Shown: positions 14,754 through 24,458 of the stretch, in pieces | How the letters are laid out: the number at the start of each line of letters is the position of its first letter | Numbering within the stretch: the first letter of the stretch is position 1 | Source of the DNA: Pseudomonas entomophila | GTDB taxonomy: Bacteria > Pseudomonadota > Gammaproteobacteria > Pseudomonadales > Pseudomonadaceae | Direction of reading: 5' to 3' | DNA length: 64,000 nt | Assembly: GCF_018417595.1 (NCBI RefSeq) | Contig: NZ_CP070982.1 | Location: 4,391,001 to 4,455,000 of the forward strand | The notes under the pieces: generated by a model | Databases searched by the model: none | Told to the model about the DNA's origin: nothing | Seen by the model: only the letters and a program-made list of their open reading frames with translations | Translations under genes and position numbers: made by a program

Positions 14754-16118
14754 AGCAATTTCGTGTGGACGCCCCTCCTGCAAGACGACGGCAAGCCCCG
14801 GTACCTGGCGCTGGTCGAAGCCATCGCCGACGCCATCGAGCGCGGCGAACTCACGGTCGGCCAGCGCCTGCCACCGCAACGACGCCTGGCCTGGGCCCTG
14901 GGGCTCAACCCCAGCACCACCCAGCAGGCCTACCGCGAAGCGGCGGCGCGCCACCTGGTTTCCGGCGAGGTGGGCCGTGGCACCTATGTGCTGGCGGGGA
15001 GCAAGGAGGCGACGCTGTTCCGCCTCAAGCAGCCTGATCACCAGCATCCGCTGATCGACCTGTCGACCAACGTGCCCGTGGCCGATCCGCACAATCGCGA
15101 CCTGGAGCACAGCCTGCGCGGCTTGCTCGAACAGGGTGAAACCGCCCTGCTCGACCATTACCTGGGGCCTGAGCAACTGATGCTGGGGCGGATCCAGGGC
15201 GCCCGCTGGCTGGCCAATCGCGGCCTGGACCTGGCACCTGAGGAGGTGATGCTCTGCGGCGGTGCCCAGCAGGCGCTGACCCTCGTGCTGCAGTCGTTGT
15301 GCCAAGCGGGTGAGCCGGTGATGGTCGAGGCGCTGACCGCACCGGGCATCAAGGCCGCCTGCCGCCAATTGCGCCTGCCGGTGCATGGCGTGGCCCTGGA
15401 CGACCAGGGTCTGCGCCCGGATGAACTGGACCGTGTCGCTCGGGCCAGTGGTGCGAGGATACTGGTGACCACCCCAACCCTGCACAACCCCACCGGCACC
15501 TGCATGGACGAAGCTCGGCGCCAGGCGCTGGCGGACGTCGCCAGGCGTCATGAGCTACTGGTGATCGAAGATGATGTGTATGGCGCATTGACCGATCGGC
15601 CGCCGCTCTACCCGTTGCTCGAAGGCCGAGGCGTACTGATCACCAGCCTGTCCAAGACCGTGGCCGCCGGCCTGCGCCTGGGATGGATCGCGGCCCAACC
15701 GGCGTTGCTGGAGCAGATCGACCCTTACGCCCAGGCCAGCCACTGGTCGGTATCACCCTTGAACCTGCGTATCGCCTGCCAGTGGATCGCCGACGGCACC
15801 GCCGCCCGGCGCCTGGCGTGGCAGCGGGAAGAACTTGGCGAACGCTGGCGCCTGGCCCGGGCGCTGCTGGGGGATGCGCTACCGATCGCCGGCGTGCCCT
15901 CGCCCCATGCCTGGCTGGCCACGCCAGAAGACGCCGAGAAAGTGGTTGCCCGGTGTCGGGCGCAAGGGGTGGAGATCGTGCCGGCCAGCGTGTTCGCGGT
16001 GGGCACGGACAGCGTGCGGGCAGTGCGGGTCAGCCTGTCGGCGGCGCACAGCCGGGCGCAGTTGAAGCAGGGGCTGGAGCTCGTGGGAGCAACTGTCTTG
16101 CAGGGAGCTCGGGATTGA
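14748..16118 (+). CDS. MocR-family (GntR HTH + aminotransferase) regulator
   Basis: About 456 residues. The N-terminal winged helix is of GntR type ('ADAIERGELTVGQRLPPQRR' to 'STTQQAYREAAARHLVSGEV') and the C-terminal part is a class I aminotransferase-like domain with its PLP lysine in 'ITSLSKTVAAGLRLGW' (about residue 303) and 'TPTLHNPTGTCMD'. MocR proteins sense PLP with an amino acid and usually control the neighbouring gene. The start is uncertain: ATG at 14727, ATG at 14748 and GTG at 14763 are in frame, none has a good ribosome-binding site, and the first two lie in the repeat operator. The frame opens much further upstream but that is antisense to the dehydratase. Confidence 0.85.
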   Translation: MGSNFVWTPLLQDDGKPRYLALVEAIADAIERGELTVGQRLPPQRRLAWALGLNPSTTQQAYREAAARHLVSGEVGRGTYVLAGSKEATLFRLKQPDHQHPLIDLSTNVPVADPHNRDLEHSLRGLLEQGETALLDHYLGPEQLMLGRIQGARWLANRGLDLAPEEVMLCGGAQQALTLVLQSLCQAGEPVMVEALTAPGIKAACRQLRLPVHGVALDDQGLRPDELDRVARASGARILVTTPTLHNPTGTCMDEARRQALADVARRHELLVIEDDVYGALTDRPPLYPLLEGRGVLITSLSKTVAAGLRLGWIAAQPALLEQIDPYAQASHWSVSPLNLRIACQWIADGTAARRLAWQREELGERWRLARALLGDALPIAGVPSPHAWLATPEDAEKVVARCRAQGVEIVPASVFAVGTDSVRAVRVSLSAAHSRAQLKQGLELVGATVLQGARD

Positions 16119-16125
16119 TACCTGC

Positions 16126-16247
16126 CCCTGTGGGAGCGGCCTTGTGTCGCGAAAGGGCCGCAAAGCGGCCCCGGCGACCTTTAAGCCAACACTGGAATCT
16201 GGGGCTGCTACGCAGCCCTTTCGCGACACAAGGCCGCTCCCACAGGG
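16126..16247. repeat. REP pair forming a perfect 32-bp inverted repeat
   Basis: Arms 16126-16157 and 16216-16247 are perfect reverse complements over 32 bases (starting CCCTGTGGGAGCGGCCTTG) with 58 bases between them. This is a P. putida-type REP pair in tail-to-tail arrangement between convergent genes (MocR and DUF2790). It can act as a bidirectional terminator or mRNA stabiliser. A smaller hairpin, GGGGCTGC and GCAGCCC, sits at the inner edge of the right arm. Confidence 0.85.
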
Positions 16248-16298
16248 ATTGCACAAGGCTCGAGGTTAACTCGCTCCCAAGAACCTTTTTTGTACGGC

Positions 16299-16556
16299 TC
16301 AATTCAACCGGCAACCCTCGCCCAGGGCGCGGTACTGGAGGGTGTGCACCTGCCCCTGATGGTCCTCGTAGGTCATGGTGGCCGGCACCACTTCGCACAC
16401 GTTGGGGATGGTCGACAAGCTGATCACGCGCTTGATGTCGAGGTTGGTGGAATAGTCGTACTGCTCGACTGCGGGTTGGGTGGCTGCGGTCTTGGCCTGG
16501 TCCGCGTAGGCGAACGAGGATATACCGACCAATGCAAGAATCAGTAAGGCTTTCAT
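16299..16556 (-). CDS. DUF2790 secreted small protein
   Basis: An 85-residue precursor with a clear Sec signal peptide ('MKALLILALVGISSFAYA', cleavage after AYA). The mature part has the DUF2790 features 'EQYDYSTNLDIKRVISLSTI' and two cysteines ('NVCEVV', 'GEGCRLN') likely to form a disulfide. DUF2790 proteins are small, periplasmic, found in many copies in Pseudomonas and often responsive to copper or envelope stress; no specific role can be assigned. It is a single-gene unit with a 270-base upstream region. Confidence 0.85.
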   Translation of the reverse strand: MKALLILALVGISSFAYADQAKTAATQPAVEQYDYSTNLDIKRVISLSTIPNVCEVVPATMTYEDHQGQVHTLQYRALGEGCRLN

Positions 16557-16861
16557 GGATATCGACCTTGATGGCTATCAAGCTGATCGCGTGACTTCTG
16601 ATGCCGTCAATGGCGCGGAGAAGTTGTCATCGACTGCTGGGATGACACGAAGTACCGATCCCGCTTTATCGTACTGCCGGGGGGATGAGGGAAAGTCTAC
16701 TCCCCGTCCGGAATAGTTGAACCCTTATGTCGGATATTCACCCTTGTCGGATTTGCAACAATCTGCGACAAAGCACGGCCTAAAGTTCAGGTGCCTGTTC
16801 TGGCACATTCGCCGGCAAGCCGGCCCCTATGGTGAGAACACTTTTGACCACGCTGACCTGC

Positions 16862-17293
16862 ATGCACCTTCCACAGTTGCAACGCCGCCTGCTGGAGCAC
16901 TTCTATCGCCAGCACGGCTCGCGCATGCGCGCCAGCGGCGAGGGGGAGCTGTGGGTGGCCCGTGCCGATGAAATCGTGGGAGGGATGAGCCTGCAGGCTG
17001 TGGCACAAGGGCACTGGCTTACCGGCCTGTTCGTCGCGCCACAGTGGCGTGGGCGGCAGGTCGCGTCACGCCTGGTCGAAGCGGCCTTGACGGCGCACCC
17101 GGGCCCGACCTGGCTGTTCTGCCATCCAGACCTGGAGGCGTTCTACCAGCGCCTGGGCTTCACGCCCACCAGCGACCTGCCCGAAGCCCTGGCCTCGCGC
17201 CTGGCCCGCTATCAGCGCAACAAGCCACTGCTGGCGATGGCGCGGGGTCAGTCCTCGGCCACATCCAGACCGGGGAACAGCACCTCGGTGTAG
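16862..17293 (+). CDS. GNAT-family N-acetyltransferase
   Basis: About 143 residues with the GNAT core: '[20 protein letters not shown]' carries the acetyl-CoA-binding Q/RxxGxG/A-like loop, and '[17 protein letters not shown]' is the typical C-terminal strand and helix. The substrate is unknown. I prefer the ATG at 16862 because an earlier in-frame ATG at 16829 falls at the end of a REP sequence. The last 46 bases overlap the 3' end of the peptide deformylase gene on the other strand. The 305 bases upstream contain only that single REP unit (about 16802-16829). Confidence 0.75.
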   Translation: MHLPQLQRRLLEHFYRQHGSRMRASGEGELWVARADEIVGGMSLQAVAQGHWLTGLFVAPQWRGRQVASRLVEAALTAHPGPTWLFCHPDLEAFYQRLGFTPTSDLPEALASRLARYQRNKPLLAMARGQSSATSRPGNSTSV

Positions 17294-17784
17294 CCGAACT
17301 TGCTGAAGTCCTGAATACGCGAGGGGTACAAACGGCCGATCAGGTGATCGCACTCATGCTGCACCACCCGCGCATGGAAGCCATCGGCAAAGCGGTCGAT
17401 CGGGTTGCCGTCGGGGTCGACGCCGGTATAGCTGATGTGCTTGTAGCGCGGCACCACGCCACGCAGCCCCGGCACCGAGAGGCAGCCCTCCCAACCATCC
17501 TCGACCTCGGTGGACATCGGCGTGATCACCGGGTTGAGCAGGATGGTCCGCGGCACGGCTTCGGCATCCGGGTAGCGTTCGCTGCGCTCGAAGCCGAAGA
17601 TCACCAGTTGCAGGTCGATGCCGATCTGCGGCGCGGCCAGGCCCACGCCACCGACGTGGGCCATGGTTTCGAACATGTCGTCGATCAGCTGGCGCAATTC
17701 CGGGCTGCCCAGCATGTGCTCGGGGACCGGCGGGGCGATGCGCAGCAGGCGTTCATCGCCCATCTTGAGAATGTCACGGATCAT
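17248..17784 (-). CDS. def: peptide deformylase
   Basis: A 178-residue iron/zinc hydrolase that removes formyl groups from nascent proteins. All three motifs are present: '[10 protein letters not shown]' (46-55), 'EGCLSVPG' with metal ligand C101, and 'QHECDHLIG' with ligands H143 and H147 and catalytic E144. The last motif has Cys where the main deformylase usually has Leu or Met. The gene is coupled to yihY (TGATG overlap) and not to fmt, so it is probably the second, accessory deformylase that many pseudomonads carry. Confidence 0.93.
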   Translation of the reverse strand: MIRDILKMGDERLLRIAPPVPEHMLGSPELRQLIDDMFETMAHVGGVGLAAPQIGIDLQLVIFGFERSERYPDAEAVPRTILLNPVITPMSTEVEDGWEGCLSVPGLRGVVPRYKHISYTGVDPDGNPIDRFADGFHARVVQHECDHLIGRLYPSRIQDFSKFGYTEVLFPGLDVAED

Positions 17785-18740
17785 CAGGTATTCGGCTCGC
17801 GGGTTTGAGGGGCGTGTTCCACGGGGTGTTCATGGCCAAGCACGGTGATGGTATCCCGGTGCTGGTCGCCCGCGAAGTCCTTCTCGCCCGGGTTCTTGCC
17901 TTCGGCCGACAGGTGCTCGATCACCGCGTTCATCTCCGCCCCCAACAGCAGCACGGCGGCGGAAATGTAGAAGTACAGCAACAGCACGATGATCGCACCG
18001 ATGCTGCCGTACATGGCGTTGTAGTCGGCGAACGTCTTCACGTAGTAGGCAAAGCCCAGGGAGGCGACGATCCACACCACCACCGCCAGCACCGAGCCAG
18101 GGGTGATGAAGCGGAATTTCTGCTTCACATCGGGCATGACGTAGTAGATCAAGGCCACCGCTACCATCATCAGGATGATGATCGCCGGCCAGCGCAGGAT
18201 GGTCCACACCACGACCACCGCCTCTTCCAGCCCCACCTGCGAGGCGATCCATTCCATGACCTGCGGCCCCAGCACCATCAGCGCGGCCGCCGCCAGCAAC
18301 ATGCCGGCGATGCCGACGGTGTAGATGATCGACAAGGGGAAGCGCTTCCACACCGGCCGCCCTTCGGCCACATCGTAGGCGGCGTTCATCGCGCTCATCA
18401 TCAGGCGCACGCCGGCCGAGGCCGTCCACAGGGCGATCACGATACCCACCGAGAGCAAGCCGCCCTTCGATTGCTGCAACTGGTCGATCACCGGGTTGAC
18501 CTGCTCCAGGGCCTGGGGCGGCAGCACCAGTTCGGACTGCAGGCGCAGCCAGGAGAAGAAGTCCGGCAGGTGCAGGAAACCGATCAGGGCGATCAGGAAC
18601 AGCAGGAAGGGGAACAGCGAGAACAGCATCTGGTAGGCCAGCGCGCTGGCATAGGTGGACATTTCGTCATCGAGGAATTCCTTGACGGTGCGCACCAGCA
18701 CGCGGTGCAGGGGCAAACCGCGCAGCTCAGGGAAAATCAT
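17784..18740 (-). CDS. YihY/BrkB-family inner-membrane protein
   Basis: A 318-residue membrane protein with about six transmembrane segments; the N-terminal '[20 protein letters not shown]' and central '[19 protein letters not shown]' and '[20 protein letters not shown]' are hallmark segments of the YihY (former 'RNase BN') family. It is not a nuclease; the family is thought to be a transporter or envelope factor. A charged, His-rich tail of about 40 residues follows the last helix. Its stop overlaps the start of def by one base. Confidence 0.88.
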   Translation of the reverse strand: MIFPELRGLPLHRVLVRTVKEFLDDEMSTYASALAYQMLFSLFPFLLFLIALIGFLHLPDFFSWLRLQSELVLPPQALEQVNPVIDQLQQSKGGLLSVGIVIALWTASAGVRLMMSAMNAAYDVAEGRPVWKRFPLSIIYTVGIAGMLLAAAALMVLGPQVMEWIASQVGLEEAVVVVWTILRWPAIIILMMVAVALIYYVMPDVKQKFRFITPGSVLAVVVWIVASLGFAYYVKTFADYNAMYGSIGAIIVLLLYFYISAAVLLLGAEMNAVIEHLSAEGKNPGEKDFAGDQHRDTITVLGHEHPVEHAPQTREPNT

Positions 18741-18858
18741 AGCGTCTCCTTTCGCCGCTTGATCGTCGTGGCAATACGGACAAGTCTAATAGACCGCGCC
18801 GCAGCTGTGACTACTCAACGCCAAATGCAAGAAAACGGCTACAAGCAAGAACACAAAA

Positions 18859-18889
18859 CCGTAGGGGCCAGCCTTGCTGGCTCCTACGG
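18859..18889. repeat. REP-like hairpin
   Basis: Arms CCGTAGGGGCCAGC and GCTGGCTCCTACGG pair with one mismatch around a three-base loop. It lies between the CsbD and YihY genes, both leftward, and probably shields or ends the CsbD transcript. Confidence 0.6.
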
Positions 18890-18910
18890 GAAGTCTAAAT
18901 CACCGGTTGA

Positions 18911-19090
18911 TCAAGGCTTCTTCACCGCATCCTTGACCTTGCCCACCGCCTGCTGCGCTTCGCCCTTGATTTCCTGGGCCTTGCCTTCGGCGCGCAACCG
19001 GTCGTTGCCGGTGACCTTGCCAACGCCCTGCTTGATGTTGCCCACGGCCTCGTTGGCCAGCCCTTTCGCTTTGTCTTTGGTACCGCTCAT
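18911..19090 (-). CDS. CsbD-family stress protein
   Basis: A 59-residue, lysine-rich, highly hydrophilic protein. It has the repeating CsbD pattern '[20 protein letters not shown]' followed by '[20 protein letters not shown]'. Family members are small helical proteins induced by general stress and their molecular role is unknown. The ATG at 19090 has GGGAGAAC upstream. Much longer frames that contain it extend into unrelated sequence and are not genes. Confidence 0.88.
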   Translation of the reverse strand: MSGTKDKAKGLANEAVGNIKQGVGKVTGNDRLRAEGKAQEIKGEAQQAVGKVKDAVKKP

Positions 19091-19326
19091 GGGAGAACTC
19101 CTTGCGGGAAAGACACGGGAAATCGTGTCGACAACAGATCGACCCGCGGGCTTGCGCCAGAGTTTCAAATTGTTTGAACAGGGCCTGCCGAATGGCGAAC
19201 AGTGGGCATTCGCGGTACTGGCCCTTTCGCCGGCAAAGCCGGCTTCCTGCAGGTTCGGCGCTTGCCGCGCCCCGCGCCACCCAGCACAATGGCAGGCCTT
19301 TCTAGCGTCAACCCGCAGGAACCTGC

Positions 19327-19707
19327 ATGAAACTCGACAAACCCACCGCCATCGCCCGCCGCAACGCGGCGCTGACCCGGCCGGTGCTCGACCGCGACAA
19401 CACCCTGTTCGCCATCCTCGACAAGAAGCGCAACCTGTGGTGGTTCGAAGTGCCGGTGGCACTGCTGCGCAAGGGCCAGCCCGACTGGGTCAACCTGTTG
19501 CTGCATACCCCGGAAACCGACGAGTTGCAGCACCTGAAGGTGCCGGTCAACTTCCTGCGCGCGCATCAGGAGCAGATGGAAGTGCGCCACCCCGGCAAGC
19601 GCCGCTCCACCATCAGCCTGGCCCTGAGCGCCGACCGCGACTCGCTGCTGCGCGACACCCGCCCGGGCGGCGAGCAACTGGATTTCCGGACCTTCGTGCA
19701 GGCCTGA
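19327..19707 (+). CDS. conserved hypothetical protein, possible surface-binding beta protein
   Basis: A 126-residue basic protein beginning [21 protein letters not shown] central '[19 protein letters not shown]' and '[20 protein letters not shown]' suggest alternating strands. No signal peptide or membrane segment is visible and I recognise no family. It has AGGAACCTGC-like sequence before its start, is preceded by a lone REP unit (about 19226-19250), and ends directly against the stop of the CvfB gene (the two stops form TGATCA). Confidence 0.6.
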   Translation: MKLDKPTAIARRNAALTRPVLDRDNTLFAILDKKRNLWWFEVPVALLRKGQPDWVNLLLHTPETDELQHLKVPVNFLRAHQEQMEVRHPGKRRSTISLALSADRDSLLRDTRPGGEQLDFRTFVQA

Positions 19708-20544
19708 TCAGGCCCGCTCGATGCGATCGTCATGGATGACGATCCGGCCCTGCTTGAACAGTGCGCCGATCGCCTTCTTGAAGTTGCCCTTGCTGACATT
19801 GAACATCTGGCTGATCACCGCCGGGTCGCTCTTGTCGCACACCGGCAGCACGCCACCAGCGGCTTCCAGGCGCTGCATGATCTGCTCGTGCAGGGTGTCG
19901 GCCAGCGCCTCGCCGACCGGTTGCAGGCTCAGGGCGATCTTGCCGTCATGGCGCACTTCCTTGATGAAGCCCTTCTCGTGCATGCCCGAACGCAGGAACT
20001 TGAACACTTCGTTCTTGTGGATCAGGCCCCAGTGGCGGTTGTTGATGATCGCCTTGAACCCCATCGGCGTCTCGCCGGCCACCAGCAGCTCGACCGGCTG
20101 GCCGGCCTTGTAGTCCACCGGGGTGCGATCCAGGTAGCGGTCCAGCTTGGCGGTGGCGGTGATGCGCCGGGTGCGTTTGTCGAGGTAGGCGTGAACCACG
20201 CAGTAGTCGCCGATCTTCAGCGGCCTGGACTCTTCCGAGTACGGCATCAGCAGGTCCTTCGAGAGGCCCCAGTCGAGGAAGATGCCTGCGCCGTTGATGT
20301 CCTTGACCTTGAGGCTGGCGAACTCGCCCACCTGCATTTTCGGCTTCTCGGTGGTGGCGATCAGCTGGTCTTCGCTGTCGAGGTAGATGAACACGTTGAG
20401 CCAGTCGTCGAGTTCGAGCTCGGCGTCCTTGGGGAAGTAACGCCGTGGCAGCAGGATTTCGCCGTCGGCGCCGCCGTCCAGGTACAGGCCGAACTCCACA
20501 TGTTTCACGATTTGCAAACTGTTGTAACGCCCAAGCAGAGCCAT
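19708..20544 (-). CDS. CvfB/YitL-type S1 RNA-binding protein
   Basis: A 278-residue protein with three S1-like OB domains ('GEILLPRRYFPKDAELELDD', 'INGAGIFLDWGLSKDLLMPY', 'IINNRHWGLIHKNEVFKFLR') and a C-terminal winged helix ('DPAVISQMFNVSKGNFKKAI'). This is the CvfB architecture, an RNA-binding factor affecting gene expression. Length and order are normal. It is convergent with the preceding small gene and divergent from the DUF6279 lipoprotein gene. Confidence 0.87.
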   Translation of the reverse strand: MALLGRYNSLQIVKHVEFGLYLDGGADGEILLPRRYFPKDAELELDDWLNVFIYLDSEDQLIATTEKPKMQVGEFASLKVKDINGAGIFLDWGLSKDLLMPYSEESRPLKIGDYCVVHAYLDKRTRRITATAKLDRYLDRTPVDYKAGQPVELLVAGETPMGFKAIINNRHWGLIHKNEVFKFLRSGMHEKGFIKEVRHDGKIALSLQPVGEALADTLHEQIMQRLEAAGGVLPVCDKSDPAVISQMFNVSKGNFKKAIGALFKQGRIVIHDDRIERA

Positions 20545-20662
20545 TTCCGAAGATCCTCAAGACAAGGCGGCTATTCTAACACCTGACCCGCCCGGCCGCC
20601 CGAGCGTCCATTCGCCGGAGCCGCCGCGCGCCCCTTGCGTCCCAGCCCTGCAGGGATCCGCC

Positions 20663-21511
20663 ATGCTCAAGCGCCTGCTCATCGCCGTTGCCCTCGCCCT
20701 CACCCTGGCGGCGTGCAATCGTATCGACGTGGCCTATCGCAACCTCGACCACCTGGTACCCTGGTCGCTGGGCGACTATCTGGACATGAACCGCGAGCAG
20801 AAGCGTTTGCTCGACGAACGGCTCAAGGAACAGCTGGCCTGGCACTGCCGCACGCAGCTGCCCGGCTATCTCGACTGGCTCGACCAGGTGCGCTCGATGG
20901 TCGCCAACGACGCGGTGACCGATGACGCCTTGCAACAGCGCGCGCGGGAGGCGCGCCAGGCCATTGGCCGGGTTGCCGTGGCCATCACCCCGTCGGCCAC
21001 CGAACTGTTGCGCGGTATGAACGACGAGCAGGTGGCCGAAATGCGCCAGGCGTTTCGCGCCGACATCGCCAAACGCCAGAAAGCCTACGCCGACACGCCG
21101 CTGGTCAAGCAGATCGAGCAGCGCGCCACGCGCATGCAAAAGCGCCTGGAGCCCTGGCTGGGCGAACTCAGCAGCGAACAGCACCAGCGGGTGATGCGCT
21201 GGTCCCAGGCTCTGGGGGACCAGAACCGCCAGTGGATTAAAAACCGCGCCCACTGGCAGCAGCAACTGGTGCTGGCGCTCAACCAGCGTGCCGACGCCAG
21301 TTTCGAGCCGCGCCTGGCGCAGTTGCTGCAGCGCAAGGAGAGCCTGTGGACGCCGGAGTATCGCCAGGCGTTCCAGAGCAGCGAACAAGAGGCGCGCAGC
21401 CTGCTGGTGGACCTGATGAAACAGAGCAGCCCAGCGCAGCGTCAGTACCTGCAACAGCAACTGGGCAAGGTGCGGGCGGATTTCAGTGAAATGAAGTGCC
21501 TGAAGCGTTGA
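20663..21511 (+). CDS. DUF6279 family lipoprotein
   Basis: A 282-residue precursor with a lipoprotein signal: 'MLKRLLIAVALALTLAAC' with the lipobox cysteine at residue 18. The mature protein is almost wholly helical, rich in Gln, Arg and Leu, with heptad-like runs ('DERLKEQLAWHC', 'SSEQHQRVMRWSQALGDQNR'). DUF6279 lipoproteins are common in Pseudomonas and have no known function. Asn at position +2 after the cysteine would favour the outer membrane. A REP pair follows the stop. Confidence 0.83.
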   Translation: MLKRLLIAVALALTLAACNRIDVAYRNLDHLVPWSLGDYLDMNREQKRLLDERLKEQLAWHCRTQLPGYLDWLDQVRSMVANDAVTDDALQQRAREARQAIGRVAVAITPSATELLRGMNDEQVAEMRQAFRADIAKRQKAYADTPLVKQIEQRATRMQKRLEPWLGELSSEQHQRVMRWSQALGDQNRQWIKNRAHWQQQLVLALNQRADASFEPRLAQLLQRKESLWTPEYRQAFQSSEQEARSLLVDLMKQSSPAQRQYLQQQLGKVRADFSEMKCLKR

Positions 21512-21521
21512 GCAAGACTTC

Positions 21522-21606
21522 TGTAGGAGCGGCTTTAGCCGCGATCACCCGCGAAGCGGGTGCCAGACACCGCGTTGCCTGCATCGCGGCTAAAGCCGCT
21601 CCTACA
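21522..21606. repeat. REP pair, 'GTAGGAGCGGCTTTAGCCGC' class
   Basis: Perfect 24-base inverted arms at 21522-21545 and 21583-21606 enclose an inner CACCCGC/GCGGGTG hairpin. It lies between the convergent DUF6279 and aceK genes. The same unit recurs at 50628-50711, 55243-55325 and 61771-61854. Confidence 0.85.
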
Positions 21607-21621
21607 AGGAATCCCCCGCTC

Positions 21622-23337
21622 TCAGCGCCCCCTGCGCCGATACGGAAACACATCAATCACTTTCCCGGCGCGAATGGCCTCCTGCAATTCCTTCCAGTAA
21701 TCGGCGTCATACAGCTCCCCATGCAAACGGCTGAACAACCGCCGTTGGCCGATATCGGCGAACAGGAACGGCGGGAACTCCTCGGGAAACACATCGTGCG
21801 GCCCGATCGAATACCACGGTTCCCCCGACATCTCGTCCTCGGGGTAGCGCGGCGGCGGGATATGCCGGAAGTTGACCTCCGTAAGAAAGCTGATTTCGTC
21901 ATAGTCGTAGAACACCACCCGGCCATGGCGGGTGACACCGAAGTTCTTCAGCAGCATGTCGCCCGGGAAGATGTTCGCCGCCGCCAGTTGCTTGATGGCC
22001 AGCCCGTAGTCCTCCAGCGCCTCCAGCACCTGGCCCTCGCTGGCATGCTCCAGGTACAGGTTGAGCGGGGTCATGCGCCGTTCGGTCCAGCAGTGGCGGA
22101 TCAGCACCGTGTCGCCTTCCAGGCTCACCGTCGAGGGGGCTACCTCCAGCAGCTCGGCCAGGCATTCGGGGTCGAACTTGCCCTGCGGGAAGCGGAAATC
22201 GGCGAACTCCTGGGTATCGGCCATGCGCCCGACACGGTCGACGCTTTTCACCAGCCGGTACTTCTCGATCACCGTGGCGCGGTCGACGGTCTTCGACGGC
22301 GAGAAGCGGTCCTTGATGACCTTGAACACGGTGTTGAAGCCCGGCAGGGTGAACACACTCATGACCATGCCACGCACGCCAGGGGCCATGACGAAGCGGT
22401 CATCGCTGTTGGCCAGGTGGTTGATCAGGGCGCGGTAGAACTCCGACTTGCCGTGCTTGTAGAAACCGATCGAGGTGTACAGCTCGGCGATGTGCTTGCC
22501 CGGCAGGATGCGCTTGAGGAAATTGACGAACTCACCCGGCACCGGCACGTCGACCATGAAGTACGAGCGGGTGAAGGAGAAGATGATCGACACTTCGGCT
22601 TCGTCGGTGATCAGCGCGTCCGCCTCGATCCCGTGCCCTTCGCGGTGCAGCAGCGGGATCACCAGCGGCCACTGCTCGTCGGGGGTGTACAGGCGCCCGA
22701 CCAGATAGGCGCCCTTGTTGCGGTAGAGCACTGGGGTGAACAACTCGATCTTTAGCTGCGGGTCTTTGCAGACCCAGTCGGGCAGGCATTCGCGCAACTG
22801 TTCCTCAAGGCGTGACAGGTCGGCCTCCAGGTTGCCATAGGGCACGTCGAACGCGTAGTCGGCGAAGATCGCCCGCAACAGCCCCTTGAGCCCGTCCGTC
22901 AGCGCATAGGTACGCGTCTGCGCCGCACGTTCATGGCCGCGCATCGAGGGCCGGGTGGTGTGGATGAACATGCAGCCATCGCTGATCTGGTCATGGCTGA
23001 ACAGGCTGCAGAACAGCGAGTTGTACCAGGTCTCCGACAACTCATCGTCCAGGCGCGGGTCGATCAGGCGGATATAGGCGTTCTTGACCAGCGGCCACTG
23101 CTCGACGTCCAGCAGCGTCTGCGCCTCGAACCCTTTGCGCAGCCAGCCGTTGGCCTCGGCGACCTTCTCTTCGTACAGGTTGATGCGTGCCGCCGCCGCG
23201 TGCTGGATGTCCTGCCACTGCGCCTGCTCGAAGCGCTCGCGGGCACCGAGGGTGATGCGGCGAAAATGCTCGCGGTAGTCATCGAAACCGTCGAGGATCA
23301 CGCGGGCGATCTCGGCGGCGGGCCAGGGTTGGGTCAT
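21622..23337 (-). CDS. aceK: isocitrate dehydrogenase kinase/phosphatase
   Basis: A 571-residue bifunctional enzyme that phosphorylates and dephosphorylates isocitrate dehydrogenase to steer carbon into the glyoxylate shunt during growth on acetate or fatty acids. The ATP-binding segment '[16 protein letters not shown]' lies near residue 320 and the catalytic '[12 protein letters not shown]' near residue 480; the N-terminal AMP-binding regulatory part is intact. Length is as expected. The ATG at 23337 has GGAGG upstream. It stands alone and not in an aceBAK operon, as is usual for Pseudomonas. Confidence 0.97.
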   Translation of the reverse strand: MTQPWPAAEIARVILDGFDDYREHFRRITLGARERFEQAQWQDIQHAAAARINLYEEKVAEANGWLRKGFEAQTLLDVEQWPLVKNAYIRLIDPRLDDELSETWYNSLFCSLFSHDQISDGCMFIHTTRPSMRGHERAAQTRTYALTDGLKGLLRAIFADYAFDVPYGNLEADLSRLEEQLRECLPDWVCKDPQLKIELFTPVLYRNKGAYLVGRLYTPDEQWPLVIPLLHREGHGIEADALITDEAEVSIIFSFTRSYFMVDVPVPGEFVNFLKRILPGKHIAELYTSIGFYKHGKSEFYRALINHLANSDDRFVMAPGVRGMVMSVFTLPGFNTVFKVIKDRFSPSKTVDRATVIEKYRLVKSVDRVGRMADTQEFADFRFPQGKFDPECLAELLEVAPSTVSLEGDTVLIRHCWTERRMTPLNLYLEHASEGQVLEALEDYGLAIKQLAAANIFPGDMLLKNFGVTRHGRVVFYDYDEISFLTEVNFRHIPPPRYPEDEMSGEPWYSIGPHDVFPEEFPPFLFADIGQRRLFSRLHGELYDADYWKELQEAIRAGKVIDVFPYRRRGR

Positions 23338-23527
23338 GCGGAGCCTCCGGTGCAGGGTGCAGCGCTGAGCTTAGCCCATTCCATTCACCGGCAAACCAGC
23401 CCCCACAATCCAGCAGGAGCCGGCTTGCCGGCGAACAGCCTCCCCCGTTTACACAGCAAGAAAGCACAAGAATCCGGCCCATCCCCTGACGTACACTCGC
23501 GCCCCTGCCCTACCGCCGGAGATAACC

Positions 23528-24403
23528 GTGAGCCCCACCGCCCTAGCCCGCCTGCTGACCCTCGCCGCCGTCTGGGGGGCGAGCTTCCTGTTCATGCGCA
23601 TCATCGCCCCCGAGCTCGGCACGGTGCCGACGGCGTTCTTCCGGGTGTCCATCGCTTGCCTGGGGCTGGTGGCGATCCTCGCCGCGGCACGGGTGCGCTG
23701 GGACTTCCAGGGCAAGCTGGGAGCCTGCCTGGTGCTGGGGATGATCAACTCGGGGATCCCGGCAACCTTCTATTCGGTGGCCGCACAGGTGCTGCCGGCC
23801 GGTTACTCGGCGATCTTCAACGCCACCACGCCATTGATGGGGGTGCTGATCGGTGCCTTGTTCTTCCACGAGGCGATGACCCTGCCCAAGCTGTGCGGGA
23901 TCTTCCTCGGCCTGTTCGGCGTGGGCATCCTCAGCGGCGCCGGCCCGGTGGCGCTGGACATGGCCCTGGTGCAGGGCGCCCTGGCGTGCCTGGCGGCGAC
24001 CACCTGCTATGGCTTCGCGGGCTTTCTCGCCCGGCGCTGGGTCGCCGGGCTGGACAGCCGGCTGTCGGCGCTGGGCAGCATGCTGGGGGCCACGCTGCTG
24101 CTCAGCCCGCTGTTCGCCTGGAGCGCACTGACCCAGCCACCGGCCAGCTGGGGTGGTTGGGAGGTGTGGTTGTCGCTGCTGGGGCTGGGGCTGTTGTGCA
24201 CGGCATTCGCCTACATCCTGTACTTCCGCCTGCTGGCCGAAATCGGGCCGGTCAAGGCCAGTACCGTGACCTTCCTGATCCCGGTGTTCGGGGTGCTGTG
24301 GGGGGCGTGGCTGCTGGATGAGCCACTGTCGATGGCGCATCTGTATGGCGGGGTGTTGATTGGCGCGGCGCTCTGGCTGGTGTTGAAACCTGCCAGAGCG
24401 TGA
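23528..24403 (+). CDS. EamA/DMT-family transporter
   Basis: A 291-residue inner-membrane protein with ten predicted helices in two EamA repeats, the first opening with 'LTLAAVWGASFLFMRIIAPE' and the second with 'CYGFAGFLARRWVAGLDSRL'. The glutamate-bearing end 'WLLDEPLSMAHLYGGVLIGA' is typical. Substrates of this family are metabolites or amino acids; none can be assigned. The start is a GTG with CGGAG upstream. It converges on a second, only distantly related EamA gene, with a REP hairpin between. Confidence 0.85.
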   Translation: MSPTALARLLTLAAVWGASFLFMRIIAPELGTVPTAFFRVSIACLGLVAILAAARVRWDFQGKLGACLVLGMINSGIPATFYSVAAQVLPAGYSAIFNATTPLMGVLIGALFFHEAMTLPKLCGIFLGLFGVGILSGAGPVALDMALVQGALACLAATTCYGFAGFLARRWVAGLDSRLSALGSMLGATLLLSPLFAWSALTQPPASWGGWEVWLSLLGLGLLCTAFAYILYFRLLAEIGPVKASTVTFLIPVFGVLWGAWLLDEPLSMAHLYGGVLIGAALWLVLKPARA

Positions 24404-24407
24404 CAGG

Positions 24408-24443
24408 CCTTGCTGGCGAATGCAGCTGCGTTCGCCGGCAAGG
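24408..24443. repeat. REP-like hairpin between convergent transporters
   Basis: Arms CCTTGCTGGCGAA and TTCGCCGGCAAGG pair with one mismatch around a ten-base loop. It begins five bases after the stop of the rightward EamA gene, so it may serve as terminator for both genes. Confidence 0.65.
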
Positions 24444-24458
24444 CTGGCCCCTACAGGG

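Noticed and set aside
16717-16971. ORF upstream of and overlapping the GNAT gene
   Set aside because: It passes through a REP unit, has no ribosome-binding site, and is out of frame with the acetyltransferase.
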